64,000 nucleotides of DNA from Lacrimispora sinapis (GTDB lineage: Bacteria > Bacillota > Clostridia > Lachnospirales > Lachnospiraceae). The position numbers and the translations under genes are program-made. The first letter of the stretch is position 1. Each line of letters opens with the position of its first letter. The stretch lies in the NCBI RefSeq assembly GCF_043633585.1, contig NZ_CP141832.1, positions 3,038,001 to 3,102,000 of the forward strand, read 5' to 3'. Below the pieces are notes generated by a model, which was given only the letters and a program-made list of their open reading frames with translations, had not been told where the DNA came from and searched no databases. Shown piece after piece: positions 36,963 to 48,102 of the stretch.

Positions 36963-37048
36963 AATCTATTTCCTCTTTCGCCTCTTAAAAGGCAATTTAT
37001 TTATGATCCGCGCACAATAACGGTTGTATGCCGTTTGAAGTGAGCTGT

Positions 37049-39190
37049 TTAAAATTTCATGGTAAGTGCAATTCGCTTTTTGGGCACATCCACACTTATG
37101 ACCTTTACTTCAACAATGTCTCCCACACTCACCGCTTCCAGAGGGTGTTTGATGAATTTATCTGATATCTGGGAAATATGGACAAGGCCGTCCTGATGGA
37201 CCCCAATATCTACAAATGCTCCGAAATCAATGACATTCCTCACCGTTCCCTTTAATACCATGCCTGGCTGCAAGTCCTTCATATCCATCACATCCGTCCG
37301 GAGTATGGGCTTTGGCATCTCATCGCGTGGGTCCCTTGCCGGCTTTTCCAGTTCATTTACGATATCCTGAAGGGTGATCTCACCAATTTCCAGCTCGGCC
37401 GCAAGGGACTTGTAGTCGACGATTTTTTTGCTTATCCCACTCAAACCTCCGTGTCTTAACTGTTCCGGCTCATAGCCAAGTTTTTTGAGAAGTTTTTTTG
37501 CGGCTTCGTAGGATTCGGGATGAACGCTGGTTCCGTCTAACGGGTTTTTCCCGCCCTGGATTCTCATAAAGCCTGCGCACTGCTCATATGCCTTGGGACC
37601 CAGCTTTTGGACTTTAAGTAGCTGGCTTCTGCTTAAAAAGGCTCCGTTCTCTTCCCGGTACGCTACAATATTTTTTGCAATTGGCTTTGAGATACCGGAT
37701 ATGTATTCCAAAAGAGAAGCAGATGCCGTGTTCAAATCCACACCCACCTTATTCACGCAGTCTTCCACGACTCCCTGCAGGGCTTCGCTCAAATGTTTTT
37801 GATTCATGTCGTGCTGGTACTGGCCCACGCCAATGGATTTTGGATCAATCTTAACCAGCTCGGCAAGAGGGTCCTGAAGTCTGCGGGCAATGGAGACCGC
37901 ACTTCTCTGTCCCACATCGAAATTGGGGAATTCTTCTGTGGCAAGTTTGCTGGCGGAATACACAGAGGCACCTGCTTCATTGACAATGATATACTGAACC
38001 TGCTGGGGAATCTCTTTTAACAGTTCTACGATTATTGCTTCGGATTCTCTGGAAGCGGTTCCATTCCCTACGGAAATCAAAGATATGTTATATTTTTTTA
38101 TCAGCTTCTTTAAGACAGCTTTTGCTTCCTCTACTTTATTCTGGGGCGCTGTGGGGAAAATCACAACGGTATCAAGTACTTTTCCGGTCTCATCCACCAC
38201 TGCCAGTTTGCAGCCGGTCCGAAAGGCCGGGTCCCAGCCCAGGACGACCCGCCCGACGATGGGAGGCTGCATCAAGAGCTGTTCCAGGTTTTTACCAAAT
38301 ACCTTGATGGCACCTTCTTCTGCTTTTTCCGTCAATTCGTTCCTCACTTCACGCTCTATGGCAGGTGCAATCAGGCGGTTATAGCTGTCCGCAATCACTT
38401 CCTGCAGCACTTTTGAGGTATGGGGGTTGTCCCTGACAATGACCTGTTTTTCCAGATACCGGATCATCTGCTCCACCGGAGCCGCAATCTTTACCGTCAG
38501 CAGCTTTTCTTTTTCTCCCCGGTTAATGGCCAAAATTCTGTGGCCTGCCGTCTTTTTTAATGGTTCTTCGTAATTGTAATACATCTCATAGACAGATTCT
38601 GCCTCTTCATCCTTTGCGGTTGACTGTAAGCTGCCCTGGCTGAATATGGCATTGCGGATATAGGTCCGATATTCCGCATTGTCGGAAATCCGTTCTGCCA
38701 GAATATCCTTTGCTCCGTCTATGGCCTCCTCCGGGGATGAAACTCCTTTTTCCTCGGATACGTACCGGGCTGCCTCTTCTAAAAGGGAAGTCTGAATCAT
38801 CTGAAGAAGGATCAAATCAGCAAGCGGCTCCAATCCTTTTTCCTTTGCAATGGTGGCTCTGGTCCTTCTCTTTGGTTTATAAGGACGGTATAAATCTTCT
38901 ACTGCCACCAGAGTCTTTGCAGCCAGAATCTTTTGCTCCAGCTCTTCGGTCAGCTTTTCCTGTTCCCGTATGGATGAGATGACCTGTTCTTTTCGTTCTT
39001 CCAAGTTTCTAAGATAGCGAAGCCGCTCATCCAGATTCCGGAGCACCTCATCGTTTAAGGAGCCGGTAACTTCCTTCCGGTATCTGGCAATAAACGGAAT
39101 GGTATTTCCTTCATCGATCAGCTTTACAGCCGCCTCAACCTGATTCCGTCCAATGGAAAGTTCTTCCTGCAATGCTTTTATTATATCCAT
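37049..39190 (-). CDS. tex: Tex-family RNA-binding transcription accessory protein
   Basis: 713 residues, normal for Tex: N-terminal helical region, YqgF-like core (VVLGWDPAFRTGCKLAVVD), a helix-hairpin-helix pair (TASASLLEYISGISKPIAKN) and a C-terminal S1 domain (GMVLKGTVRNVIDFGAFVDI, about 635-713). It binds nucleic acids and the transcription machinery; the exact role is unsettled. A promoter TTGCAA-17-TATAAT precedes it. The t6A genes follow after 86 bp. Confidence 0.95.
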   Translation of the reverse strand: MDIIKALQEELSIGRNQVEAAVKLIDEGNTIPFIARYRKEVTGSLNDEVLRNLDERLRYLRNLEERKEQVISSIREQEKLTEELEQKILAAKTLVAVEDLYRPYKPKRRTRATIAKEKGLEPLADLILLQMIQTSLLEEAARYVSEEKGVSSPEEAIDGAKDILAERISDNAEYRTYIRNAIFSQGSLQSTAKDEEAESVYEMYYNYEEPLKKTAGHRILAINRGEKEKLLTVKIAAPVEQMIRYLEKQVIVRDNPHTSKVLQEVIADSYNRLIAPAIEREVRNELTEKAEEGAIKVFGKNLEQLLMQPPIVGRVVLGWDPAFRTGCKLAVVDETGKVLDTVVIFPTAPQNKVEEAKAVLKKLIKKYNISLISVGNGTASRESEAIIVELLKEIPQQVQYIIVNEAGASVYSASKLATEEFPNFDVGQRSAVSIARRLQDPLAELVKIDPKSIGVGQYQHDMNQKHLSEALQGVVEDCVNKVGVDLNTASASLLEYISGISKPIAKNIVAYREENGAFLSRSQLLKVQKLGPKAYEQCAGFMRIQGGKNPLDGTSVHPESYEAAKKLLKKLGYEPEQLRHGGLSGISKKIVDYKSLAAELEIGEITLQDIVNELEKPARDPRDEMPKPILRTDVMDMKDLQPGMVLKGTVRNVIDFGAFVDIGVHQDGLVHISQISDKFIKHPLEAVSVGDIVEVKVISVDVPKKRIALTMKF

Positions 39191-39230
39191 GCTGTACCCC
39201 TTGCTTCTTATTAGTTCATTTAATTTAATT

Positions 39231-39259
39231 ATTATAATTCATCAGACTTTGGTTTGCAA
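39231..39259 (-). promoter_or_regulatory. Promoter of tex
   Basis: TTGCAA, 17-bp spacer, TATAAT on the minus strand, about 40 bp before the tex ATG. Confidence 0.75.
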
Positions 39260-39358
39260 GACCCGTCTGGACATACAGCCCGTTTCGTGCTACAATCATA
39301 CAATGCGAGAGAACGCGCTCTTTGCTTTTTAAAATTCGCAAACGAGGTACAAATACAA

Positions 39359-39754
39359 ATGGAAAATCATAACAAAAGCAATAACGGAATGATGCCCCAG
39401 CTTCCTCCGGCAGGTTCCTTTCTGGCCTATTGGTCTGTTTTCCTCGGCGGTCTTGGCCTGGTGACCGACTGCCTTCCTTTATTCACCATCTGGAATCTTC
39501 CCGCCGGATTGTTCTTGGGTCTGGGCGGTATCGCATGCGCAGTGCTTTCCAAACATGGGAAGCCAATGACACAACAGGCTCAGCTTGGTCTCATTCTGTC
39601 TGTCATATCTCTTATCTGCGGACTGCTTATGACACTTTTAATTATCTTTGTCTACGATGCCATGGATAACAACACTCCCTTTGGACAGTATTTCAGGGAC
39701 GCCATCGAATCCACCACTCAGGCACTTATGCCATCCCGCGGATTAGGAGAATAA
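39359..39754 (+). CDS. Two-helix DUF4190-like membrane protein
   Basis: 131 residues. A Pro/Asn-rich cytoplasmic N-terminus (NNGMMPQLPPAG) precedes hydrophobic segments FLAYWSVFLGGLGLVTDC, NLPAGLFLGLGGIACAVLS and LGLILSVISLICGLLMTLLI. A SKHGKPMTQQAQLGLILS loop is like DUF4190-type proteins. ATG 39359 follows GAGGT at about 10 bp. It converges with the DUF2752 gene, ending 4 bp from it. Such pairs recur in Clostridia; the function is unknown. Confidence 0.75.
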   Translation: MENHNKSNNGMMPQLPPAGSFLAYWSVFLGGLGLVTDCLPLFTIWNLPAGLFLGLGGIACAVLSKHGKPMTQQAQLGLILSVISLICGLLMTLLIIFVYDAMDNNTPFGQYFRDAIESTTQALMPSRGLGE

Positions 39755-39757
39755 GAT

Positions 39758-40105
39758 TTATTTCATAAGAGGAAGCAGGTCCACTCCCTTTATCACCAGC
39801 ATATAATTCTTGAAGATCCAGTTGATCACTACAATTGCAGCTCCTGTCAGGATAAAAAAGCGGACTCTTTTGTTGTGGTCCATGGGTCGCTTGAACCGTC
39901 TGGATAGAAACCTTAGGAATAGTTCCAGAAGAATCACAAAAATAGTATAAAGGACCAGCGGATGATACTGAAAACTCATCCGCAGGTCCCCCCGTAATAA
40001 GGAGCGGACTGCCCTTGTTCCCCCGCATCCCGGACAGTAAAGTCCGGTCAGGGTATTGAACACGCAGGGAAGTCCCAAACCTAATAATTTCTTTAACCAA
40101 TCCAT
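39758..40105 (-). CDS. DUF2752 membrane protein
   Basis: 115 residues with the DUF2752 signature YCPGCGGTRAVRSLLRGD near residue 25, then YHPLVLYTIFVILLELFL and a second hydrophobic segment FFILTGAAIVVINWIF. ATG 40105 follows GGGGA at 5 bp. It starts 14 bp after lysC and is probably co-transcribed with it. Function unknown. Confidence 0.8.
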   Translation of the reverse strand: MDWLKKLLGLGLPCVFNTLTGLYCPGCGGTRAVRSLLRGDLRMSFQYHPLVLYTIFVILLELFLRFLSRRFKRPMDHNKRVRFFILTGAAIVVINWIFKNYMLVIKGVDLLPLMK

Positions 40106-40118
40106 TTCATTCCCCTGT

Positions 40119-41327
40119 CTAGTCTGCCAGATCAAAGACATCATGCACCGATCTCATGGAACGTTCCACATCTGCTTCATCAATCAAAACTGTTATCCGA
40201 ATCTCAGAAGTTGCAATCATCTTAATGTTCACATTGGCGTTTGAAAGCGCTTCAAACATCTTGGCCGCCACGCCCGGATTGCTTGACATTCCGGCTCCAA
40301 TGATAGAAATCTTGGCTACCCCTTCTTCACTGGTCACATCATGTGCCGAAAGAAGCTCTTTATTTTCTCCGAGCAGATCCAGAGTTTCCTTTAAATCCGT
40401 TTTTGCCACCGTAAAAGAGATATCTTTTCTTTCTTCCCTTCCGATGGACTGTATGATAATATCCACATTGATGTTGTGCTTTGCCAGAAGGTTAAAGATC
40501 TTAAAAGCAATTCCTGGCATATTCCTGACCCCGATGACGGATATTCGGGCTACATTTTTATCTGCGGCAACTCCGCTGACCAGCATTCTCTCCATTTTCG
40601 CTTCCTCCTTGACAATCGTACCTTCTTCCCTTGTCAGACTTGACCGGACAACCAACTGTACTCCGTAACGCTTTGCCATTTCCACAGACCTGTTGTGGAG
40701 GACCTTTGCTCCCAGGGATGCAAATTCCAGCATTTCGTCATAAGAAACTTCAGGAAGCTTTCTGGCGTTTGACACCACCCGGGGATCTGCTGTGTATACA
40801 CCATCCACATCCGTATAGATCTCACATGCATCTGCATGGAGGGCTGCCGCAAGAGCGACCGCAGTTGTGTCAGAGCCGCCCCGTCCAAGGGTGGTTAAAT
40901 CATCGAATTTATTGATTCCCTGGAAACCTGTGATTACGACAATCTTCCTGGCATCCAGTTCATGACGGATACGTTCCGTATCAATCCGCTTTAATTTGGC
41001 TGTGCCGTAAGCAGAGGTGGTATGCATGGCTACCTGCGCCGCATTCAAGGAAACAGCCGGAACCCCAAGTGCATCAAAAGCCATGGACATAAGGGCTACA
41101 CTGACCTGTTCTCCGGTTGCAAGAAGCATATCCAGTTCTCTCTTCGGCGGATTGGGATTCACCTCATGGGCTTTGGCTATGAGACCATCTGTGGTCTTTC
41201 CCATAGCGGATAAAACGACTACCACCTGATTGCCTTTTTCATACTCTTCGATACAGCGTTTTGCTACATTGAAAATTCTTTCTTTGTCTGCGACGGAGCT
41301 ACCGCCAAATTTTTTTACTACTAACAT
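40119..41327 (-). CDS. lysC: Aspartate kinase
   Basis: 402 residues: the kinase domain (VVKKFGGSSVADKERI, TLGRGGSDTTAVALAAAL, EIYTDVDGVYTADPR) and two C-terminal ACT domains (about 265-400) for feedback control. It phosphorylates aspartate, the first step to lysine, threonine and methionine. Because it is linked to hom, this copy probably serves the threonine/methionine branch. No lysine riboswitch is visible upstream. 20 bp separate it from hom. Confidence 0.96.
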   Translation of the reverse strand: MLVVKKFGGSSVADKERIFNVAKRCIEEYEKGNQVVVVLSAMGKTTDGLIAKAHEVNPNPPKRELDMLLATGEQVSVALMSMAFDALGVPAVSLNAAQVAMHTTSAYGTAKLKRIDTERIRHELDARKIVVITGFQGINKFDDLTTLGRGGSDTTAVALAAALHADACEIYTDVDGVYTADPRVVSNARKLPEVSYDEMLEFASLGAKVLHNRSVEMAKRYGVQLVVRSSLTREEGTIVKEEAKMERMLVSGVAADKNVARISVIGVRNMPGIAFKIFNLLAKHNINVDIIIQSIGREERKDISFTVAKTDLKETLDLLGENKELLSAHDVTSEEGVAKISIIGAGMSSNPGVAAKMFEALSNANVNIKMIATSEIRITVLIDEADVERSMRSVHDVFDLAD

Positions 41328-41347
41328 CGCTGCCTCCTGGCGAAAGT

Positions 41348-42562
41348 TTAAAATTCTGCGCGGATGCGCTGTCTGATTCCTGACAGCTCTTTCGCTTTTC
41401 TGTCGTATTCTTCTTCTGTCATCACTTCGGTTAAGAATGCAAACTCATCCATATGATCCAGTTCAATCCCCTCTACCTTACCGAACACTTCTTCCACTTC
41501 TTTCATACGCTTTGCGGCGATTCCCTTGATTCTTACAAAGTAGCGGAAGGACATGCTCTCCATGGATGAGATGGCAAGACCTTGATCATCCCAGCCAAAA
41601 TCCACATGCTGGTCTTCATTTTTAAGGGCTTCAATGATGTCTGCAATAACTGCACTGGCAGTAGGAAGCTTTCCTGCTCCGCTGCCGTAAAACATGGAAG
41701 TGCCAAGCATGTTTCCTTTTACTAAAATGCCGTTATAGACATCACTTACAGAATACAGCGGATGGTCCCTGCCGATCATGACCGGAGCAACAAACGCATG
41801 GGCAGCTCCCTTTTCCATACGGCTGGAGCCTAACAGCTTAATGGAAGTCCCAAGACTTTCGGCATAGGCAAAATCCACATCCGTTATTTTTGTTATCCCT
41901 TCTGTATAAATATGCTCGAAATTCACTTCGTGTCCCGAAGCCATGGCTGTCAGGATGGCAATTTTTCTGCAGGTATCATGTCCCTCCACATCTGCTTCGG
42001 GATTTCTCTCGGCATATCCTAAATCCTGGGCTTCCCGTAAAGCTGTTTCAAAGGTTTCTCCTGCTTTTTCCATTTTGGTCAATATGTAGTTGGTCGTTCC
42101 GTTTAGGATGCCGGTGATTTCCTCGATTTCCTCCCCTGCCAGACACGTATAAAGAGGGCGAATGACAGGAATACCGCCGCCTACACTGGCTTCAAACAGG
42201 AAATTCACATTATGTTCTTTTGCAATCTTTAGAAGTTCAGTTCCGTATGCGGCAACCAGCGCTTTATTGGAGGTAGCTACGTGCTTTCCCGCTTCCAGAC
42301 ATGCTTTTACAAATGGGTAAGCGGGTTTTAGTCCTCCCATAGTCTCTATCACCATAGTTACTTCCGGATCTTTTACAATGATGGAAAAATCATGAACGAT
42401 TTTATCCTCCACCGTTGTACCTGGAAATTCTCTTAAATCCAGGACATACTTCACAGAGACCGTATCTCCTACTTTTCTTGCTATGGTTTCTTTATTTCTC
42501 TCTAATATCTCTACTACACCAGAACCGATGGTACCATAGCCCATAACTGCAACATTCTTCAT
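41348..42562 (-). CDS. hom: Homoserine dehydrogenase
   Basis: 404 residues: NAD(P)-binding GYGTIGSGVVEIL at the N-terminus, catalytic core with ILNGTTNYILTKME and DVEGHDTCRKIAIL, and a shortened C-terminal part where the ACT domain is expected (about 345-404, FRYFVRIKGI). It reduces aspartate semialdehyde to homoserine. It lies 6 bp after the ACT-protein gene in the ACT-hom-lysC unit. Confidence 0.95.
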   Translation of the reverse strand: MKNVAVMGYGTIGSGVVEILERNKETIARKVGDTVSVKYVLDLREFPGTTVEDKIVHDFSIIVKDPEVTMVIETMGGLKPAYPFVKACLEAGKHVATSNKALVAAYGTELLKIAKEHNVNFLFEASVGGGIPVIRPLYTCLAGEEIEEITGILNGTTNYILTKMEKAGETFETALREAQDLGYAERNPEADVEGHDTCRKIAILTAMASGHEVNFEHIYTEGITKITDVDFAYAESLGTSIKLLGSSRMEKGAAHAFVAPVMIGRDHPLYSVSDVYNGILVKGNMLGTSMFYGSGAGKLPTASAVIADIIEALKNEDQHVDFGWDDQGLAISSMESMSFRYFVRIKGIAAKRMKEVEEVFGKVEGIELDHMDEFAFLTEVMTEEEYDRKAKELSGIRQRIRAEF

Positions 42563-42568
42563 CTCTCT

Positions 42569-43012
42569 CTACTCCCTGGCTAAAATTTTTACGTAGTGGA
42601 CCCCATTCTTTACTTCCATGTCCTCAACCATTTTGGATACGTTCCCGGTGGTTTCAAGAACCTCCACACTCAGTGTCAAAGTGGCTACACCATTGACTGG
42701 AATACTCTGGTGTATGGTAAGGATATTGGCGCGGTATACCGCCACAATGTGAAGAAGATCAGACAGCAAACCTGGTTCGTCGTCCATCTGCATCACAAGG
42801 GTAATGGTTTTTCCTTTCGTATTATCATAAAACGGAAAGATATCATCCTTGTACTTATAAAAAGAGCTGCGGCTGATCCCGACTCTGTCAGTCGCCTCCT
42901 GAACGGTGATGACACGCTCCGATTCCAACAGTTTTTTTGCCTCAACAACCTTTAGCAATACTTCAGGTACAGCTTTCTGCTTTACCACAAAATATTTACT
43001 TTTTTCTTCCAT
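42569..43012 (-). CDS. ACT domain-containing regulatory protein (PheB-like, UPF0735)
   Basis: 147 residues: an N-terminal helix-turn-helix-like region (VQEATDRVGISRSSFYKYKD) and a C-terminal ACT domain (ITLVMQMDDEPGLLSDLLHI, about 70-145). In Firmicutes this protein commonly precedes hom and is thought to bind an amino acid. ATG 43012 follows GGGAAG at about 11 bp. The same ribosome site is part of the right arm of a strong hairpin, so access to it may be controlled. The frame stays open to 43099 across that hairpin. Confidence 0.85.
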   Translation of the reverse strand: MEEKSKYFVVKQKAVPEVLLKVVEAKKLLESERVITVQEATDRVGISRSSFYKYKDDIFPFYDNTKGKTITLVMQMDDEPGLLSDLLHIVAVYRANILTIHQSIPVNGVATLTLSVEVLETTGNVSKMVEDMEVKNGVHYVKILARE

Positions 43013-43017
43013 AAAAA

Positions 43018-43085
43018 AATATCTTCCCTTCTGTGTCCGCAACAGAAAAACATCTGTGCTCATAGGGAAGATATTAACATATTTA
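43018..43085 (-). promoter_or_regulatory. Attenuator-like leader hairpin of the ACT-hom-lysC unit
   Basis: On the minus strand AATATCTTCCC and GGGAAGATATT are perfect 11-bp complements around 46 nt, followed by TTTTT directly before ATG 43012. An alternative inner stem TTCTGT/ACAGAA could compete. The right arm contains the ribosome site. The layout allows transcriptional attenuation or ribosome-site masking. A promoter-like TTGCAT-17-TAATAT overlaps the left arm. Confidence 0.5.
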
Positions 43086-43126
43086 CGATGGGTATGCAAC
43101 TATTTTTCTATTTATTTTCTTTATTT

Positions 43127-44261
43127 CTATTCGGACTGGTCCTCACTTACCTTTGCTCCGGTGCTTAACCAGCGCAGATAGGCATACATAAACTGGTCCA
43201 GAGCCCCGTCCAAAACACTGTTGACATTGCCGGTTTCCGCATTGGTTCTGTGGTCCTTGACCATGGTGTAAGGCTGTAAAACATAGGAACGGATCTGGTT
43301 GCCCCAGCCGATTTCCGTCACATCGCCTCGGATGCCGGAAAGCTTTTCTGCATTCTCCTGCTGCTTTAATAAATAGAGCTTTGCTTTTAACATCTGCATG
43401 GCCTTATCTTTATTCTGGAACTGGGAGCGTTCATTCTGGCACTGCACCACGATTCCCGTAGGAAGATGGGTAATACGGATGGCGGAAGAAGTTTTGTTGA
43501 TATGCTGTCCGCCGGCTCCGCTGGAACGATAGGTGTCAATCCTTAAATCCTCTTCATTGATCTCCACATCAAGATCCTCTTCAATATCCGGCATCACATC
43601 ACAGGAAACAAAAGAAGTCTGCCGCTTGCCCGCAGCATTAAAAGGAGAGATGCGCACCAGACGATGAACTCCTTTTTCTGATTTTAAATAGCCGTAAGCA
43701 TTGATGCCGTTTACCTGAATGGTAACAGACTTGATGCCGGCCTCATCTCCGTCAAGGTAATCCAGCACCTCGGTCTGAAAGCCCTTTTTCTCTGCCCAAC
43801 GGCAGAACATACGGTAAAGCATACTGCACCAGTCACAGGATTCGGTTCCGCCTGCACCTGCATTCAATTTTAAAATGGCATTGTGGCTGTCGTATTCTCC
43901 AGACAAAAGAGTGCTTATGCGCATGGCTTCCAGTTTTTCCTTAAACTCCGTCAGCATTTCTTCCACTTCCGGAATCAGGGATGGATCATTCTCTTCATTG
44001 CCCATCTCGATCATCACACCAATGTCTTCGTATTGCTGTTCCAGGTCTTTATATCCCTGGACGGTATCTTTTAAATTCTTGGCAAGCTGGACGACCTTGG
44101 TGGATTTCTCCGGGTCCTCCCAGAAGCCCGGTTCTTCCATGGACTTGTCTAACTCAGCGATCCTCTTTAACTTATTATCTAAGTCAAAGTGAATCCCTCA
44201 CTTCCACTAATGGTTTTTGAAACGTCGATAATTCATATTTGTACTGATCTAACTCTACCAC
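43127..44261 (-). CDS. prfB: Peptide chain release factor 2, with programmed +1 frameshift
   Basis: 377 residues when the shift is made. Translation starts at GTG 44261 and reads VELDQYKYELSTFQKPLVEV then RDSL before an in-frame TGA at 44184-44186. CTT TGA C with an upstream GAGGG Shine-Dalgarno-like element is the RF2 recoding site. After a +1 shift the frame continues DLDNKLKRIAELDKSMEEPG to 43127. The GGQ motif (SSGAGGQHINKT) and the stop-recognition SPF (RISPFNAAGKRQ) are present. RF2 recognises UGA and UAA, so low RF2 favours the shift (autoregulation). An annotation starting at Met 44140 would miss the N-terminus. It lies downstream of secA. Confidence 0.93.
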
Positions 44262-44299
44262 TGTGTCACCCACTTTCTGATTATATTATTTATAAATAC

Positions 44300-44342
44300 A
44301 AAATTGGGGCCCGCCCCTTTTGCAGGTGCGAACTCCAATTTT
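44300..44342 (-). terminator. Terminator between secA and prfB
   Basis: AAAATTGG / CCAATTTT closes a GC-rich loop, with TTTT at the end of the stem and AT-rich sequence beyond, 10 bp after the secA stop. Confidence 0.65.
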
Positions 44343-44351
44343 ATAAAAATA

Positions 44352-46922
<2,571 letters not shown>

Positions 46923-47146
46923 GTTTCATTCTCCTACTCTTCTTAACTATATACACGGTACAATCTTGTATATTGTAGCACTAACTCCTCTTTAATTCAA
47001 TGAATTCATAAAAAATTAACATTCTGGTAATAATAAGACCATATCCTGCCAGCCCTTCCCTTTTATTCCACGGCAAACGGCGGCAAAACAGAAAATTATT
47101 ATGGTCAACCTGACACATTGCACAAAAAACATGTTCGATTCTTCGC

Positions 47147-47274
47147 TTTTCCACATTATCCACATTTCATTGTGTATTTCAACCCCATTTTTATCCCCAC
47201 CATTTCCTCCCATAAATATTGAAAAAAACAGTTATACACCGAGTTATCCACATTATCCACATTTTTTCTCCACA
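47147..47274 (+). promoter_or_regulatory. DnaA-box cluster
   Basis: Same-strand matches to TTATCCACA: 47147 (TTTTCCACA), 47156 (exact), 47191 (TTATCCCCA), 47232 (TTATACACC), 47244 and 47253 (both exact, back to back) and 47266 (TTCTCCACA). A further TTATCCCCA lies at 47380 inside the hpf promoter. dnaA/dnaN are not in the window and gene strand bias does not switch here, so this is more likely a DnaA titration or regulatory site than oriC. The rest of 46923-47537 is AT-rich and gene-free. Confidence 0.6.
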
Positions 47275-47368
47275 TATTCCCAGAATTCCCGATCTGTTTC
47301 CAAACCTTGAAATTTTTGTGTACTTGTCATAAAATTTACTTTTTCGACGGAAAATAACATTTTTTCCT

Positions 47369-47396
47369 TGACCTTTTTTTATCCCCATCTATAGTT
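47369..47396 (+). promoter_or_regulatory. Promoter of hpf
   Basis: TTGACC, 16-bp spacer, TATAGT; the spacer contains a near-match DnaA box. A weaker TTGAAT-17-TACACT nearer the gene (about 47475-47503) could add a second start. Confidence 0.55.
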
Positions 47397-47537
47397 TTTC
47401 AATAAATAGATAAAATATAAGTAGATACATTTCACAAATAATTCACACTAATTATCTTAAAACTTTACAATCATATTGAATTATTCTCAAAAATATGTTA
47501 CACTATTGCTATCTTAAGAAAAAGGAGCTGATGACTT

Positions 47538-48065
47538 ATGCGTTTTACAATTACAGGAAAGAATATTGAGGTCACATCAGGGTTACGGGAAGCGGTTGAA
47601 GACAAGCTTGGAAAATTAGATCGTTTCTTTGCTCCTGCAACAGAAGCTACAGTAAGACTCAGCGTACAGAAAGAAATACAAAAAATCGAAGTGACAATTC
47701 CAGTGAAAGGACATCTTATCCGGGCAGAGGAATCCAGCACAGACATGTATGTTTCTATTGATCTGGTGGAGGAGATCCTGGAACGGCAGTTAAAAAAATA
47801 TAAGAACAAGCTGATTGACAAGAAACAGAATGCGCCTTCCTTCTCCGCAGCTTTTATTGAAGAGGAGAATCACATCGACGATCATGTGGAAATTGTGAAA
47901 ACAAAAAAATTCGCAGTTAAGCCAATGGACCCGGAAGAGGCATGTGTTCAAATGGAACTTCTGGGACATAGCTTTTTCGTATTTTTAAACGCAGACACAG
48001 ACGAAGTCAATGTGGTTTATAAAAGAAAAGGCGGTTCCTACGGACTGATTGAACCGGAATTTTAA
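47538..48065 (+). CDS. hpf: Ribosome hibernation promoting factor, long form
   Basis: 175 residues: an N-terminal HPF/YfiA domain (MRFTITGKNIEVTSGLREAV, about 1-100), a linker, and the C-terminal dimerisation domain (KPMDPEEACVQMELLGHSFF, about 120-175) that drives 100S ribosome dimers in Firmicutes. AAAGGAG is about 10 bp before the ATG. It is monocistronic with a strong terminator. The DnaA boxes upstream are a notable neighbour. Confidence 0.95.
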   Translation: MRFTITGKNIEVTSGLREAVEDKLGKLDRFFAPATEATVRLSVQKEIQKIEVTIPVKGHLIRAEESSTDMYVSIDLVEEILERQLKKYKNKLIDKKQNAPSFSAAFIEEENHIDDHVEIVKTKKFAVKPMDPEEACVQMELLGHSFFVFLNADTDEVNVVYKRKGGSYGLIEPEF

Positions 48066-48067
48066 TG

Positions 48068-48102
48068 TAAAAAGCAGCCAGGATAAAACCTGGCTGTTTT
48101 TT
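48068..48102. terminator. Terminator between hpf and trxB
   Basis: AAAAAGCAGCCAGG / CCTGGCTGTTTTTT with a 6-nt loop. It is usable from both converging genes. Confidence 0.9.

Noticed and set aside
39726..40100. 124-codon minus-strand frame overlapping the DUF2752 gene
   Set aside because: It is a shifted frame of the DUF2752 gene, which has the family signature and the ribosome site.
47147..47388. Calling the DnaA-box cluster the chromosomal origin
   Set aside because: No dnaA, dnaN, rpmH or recF nearby, and gene orientation is mostly minus on both sides, so an origin is not supported by this window.
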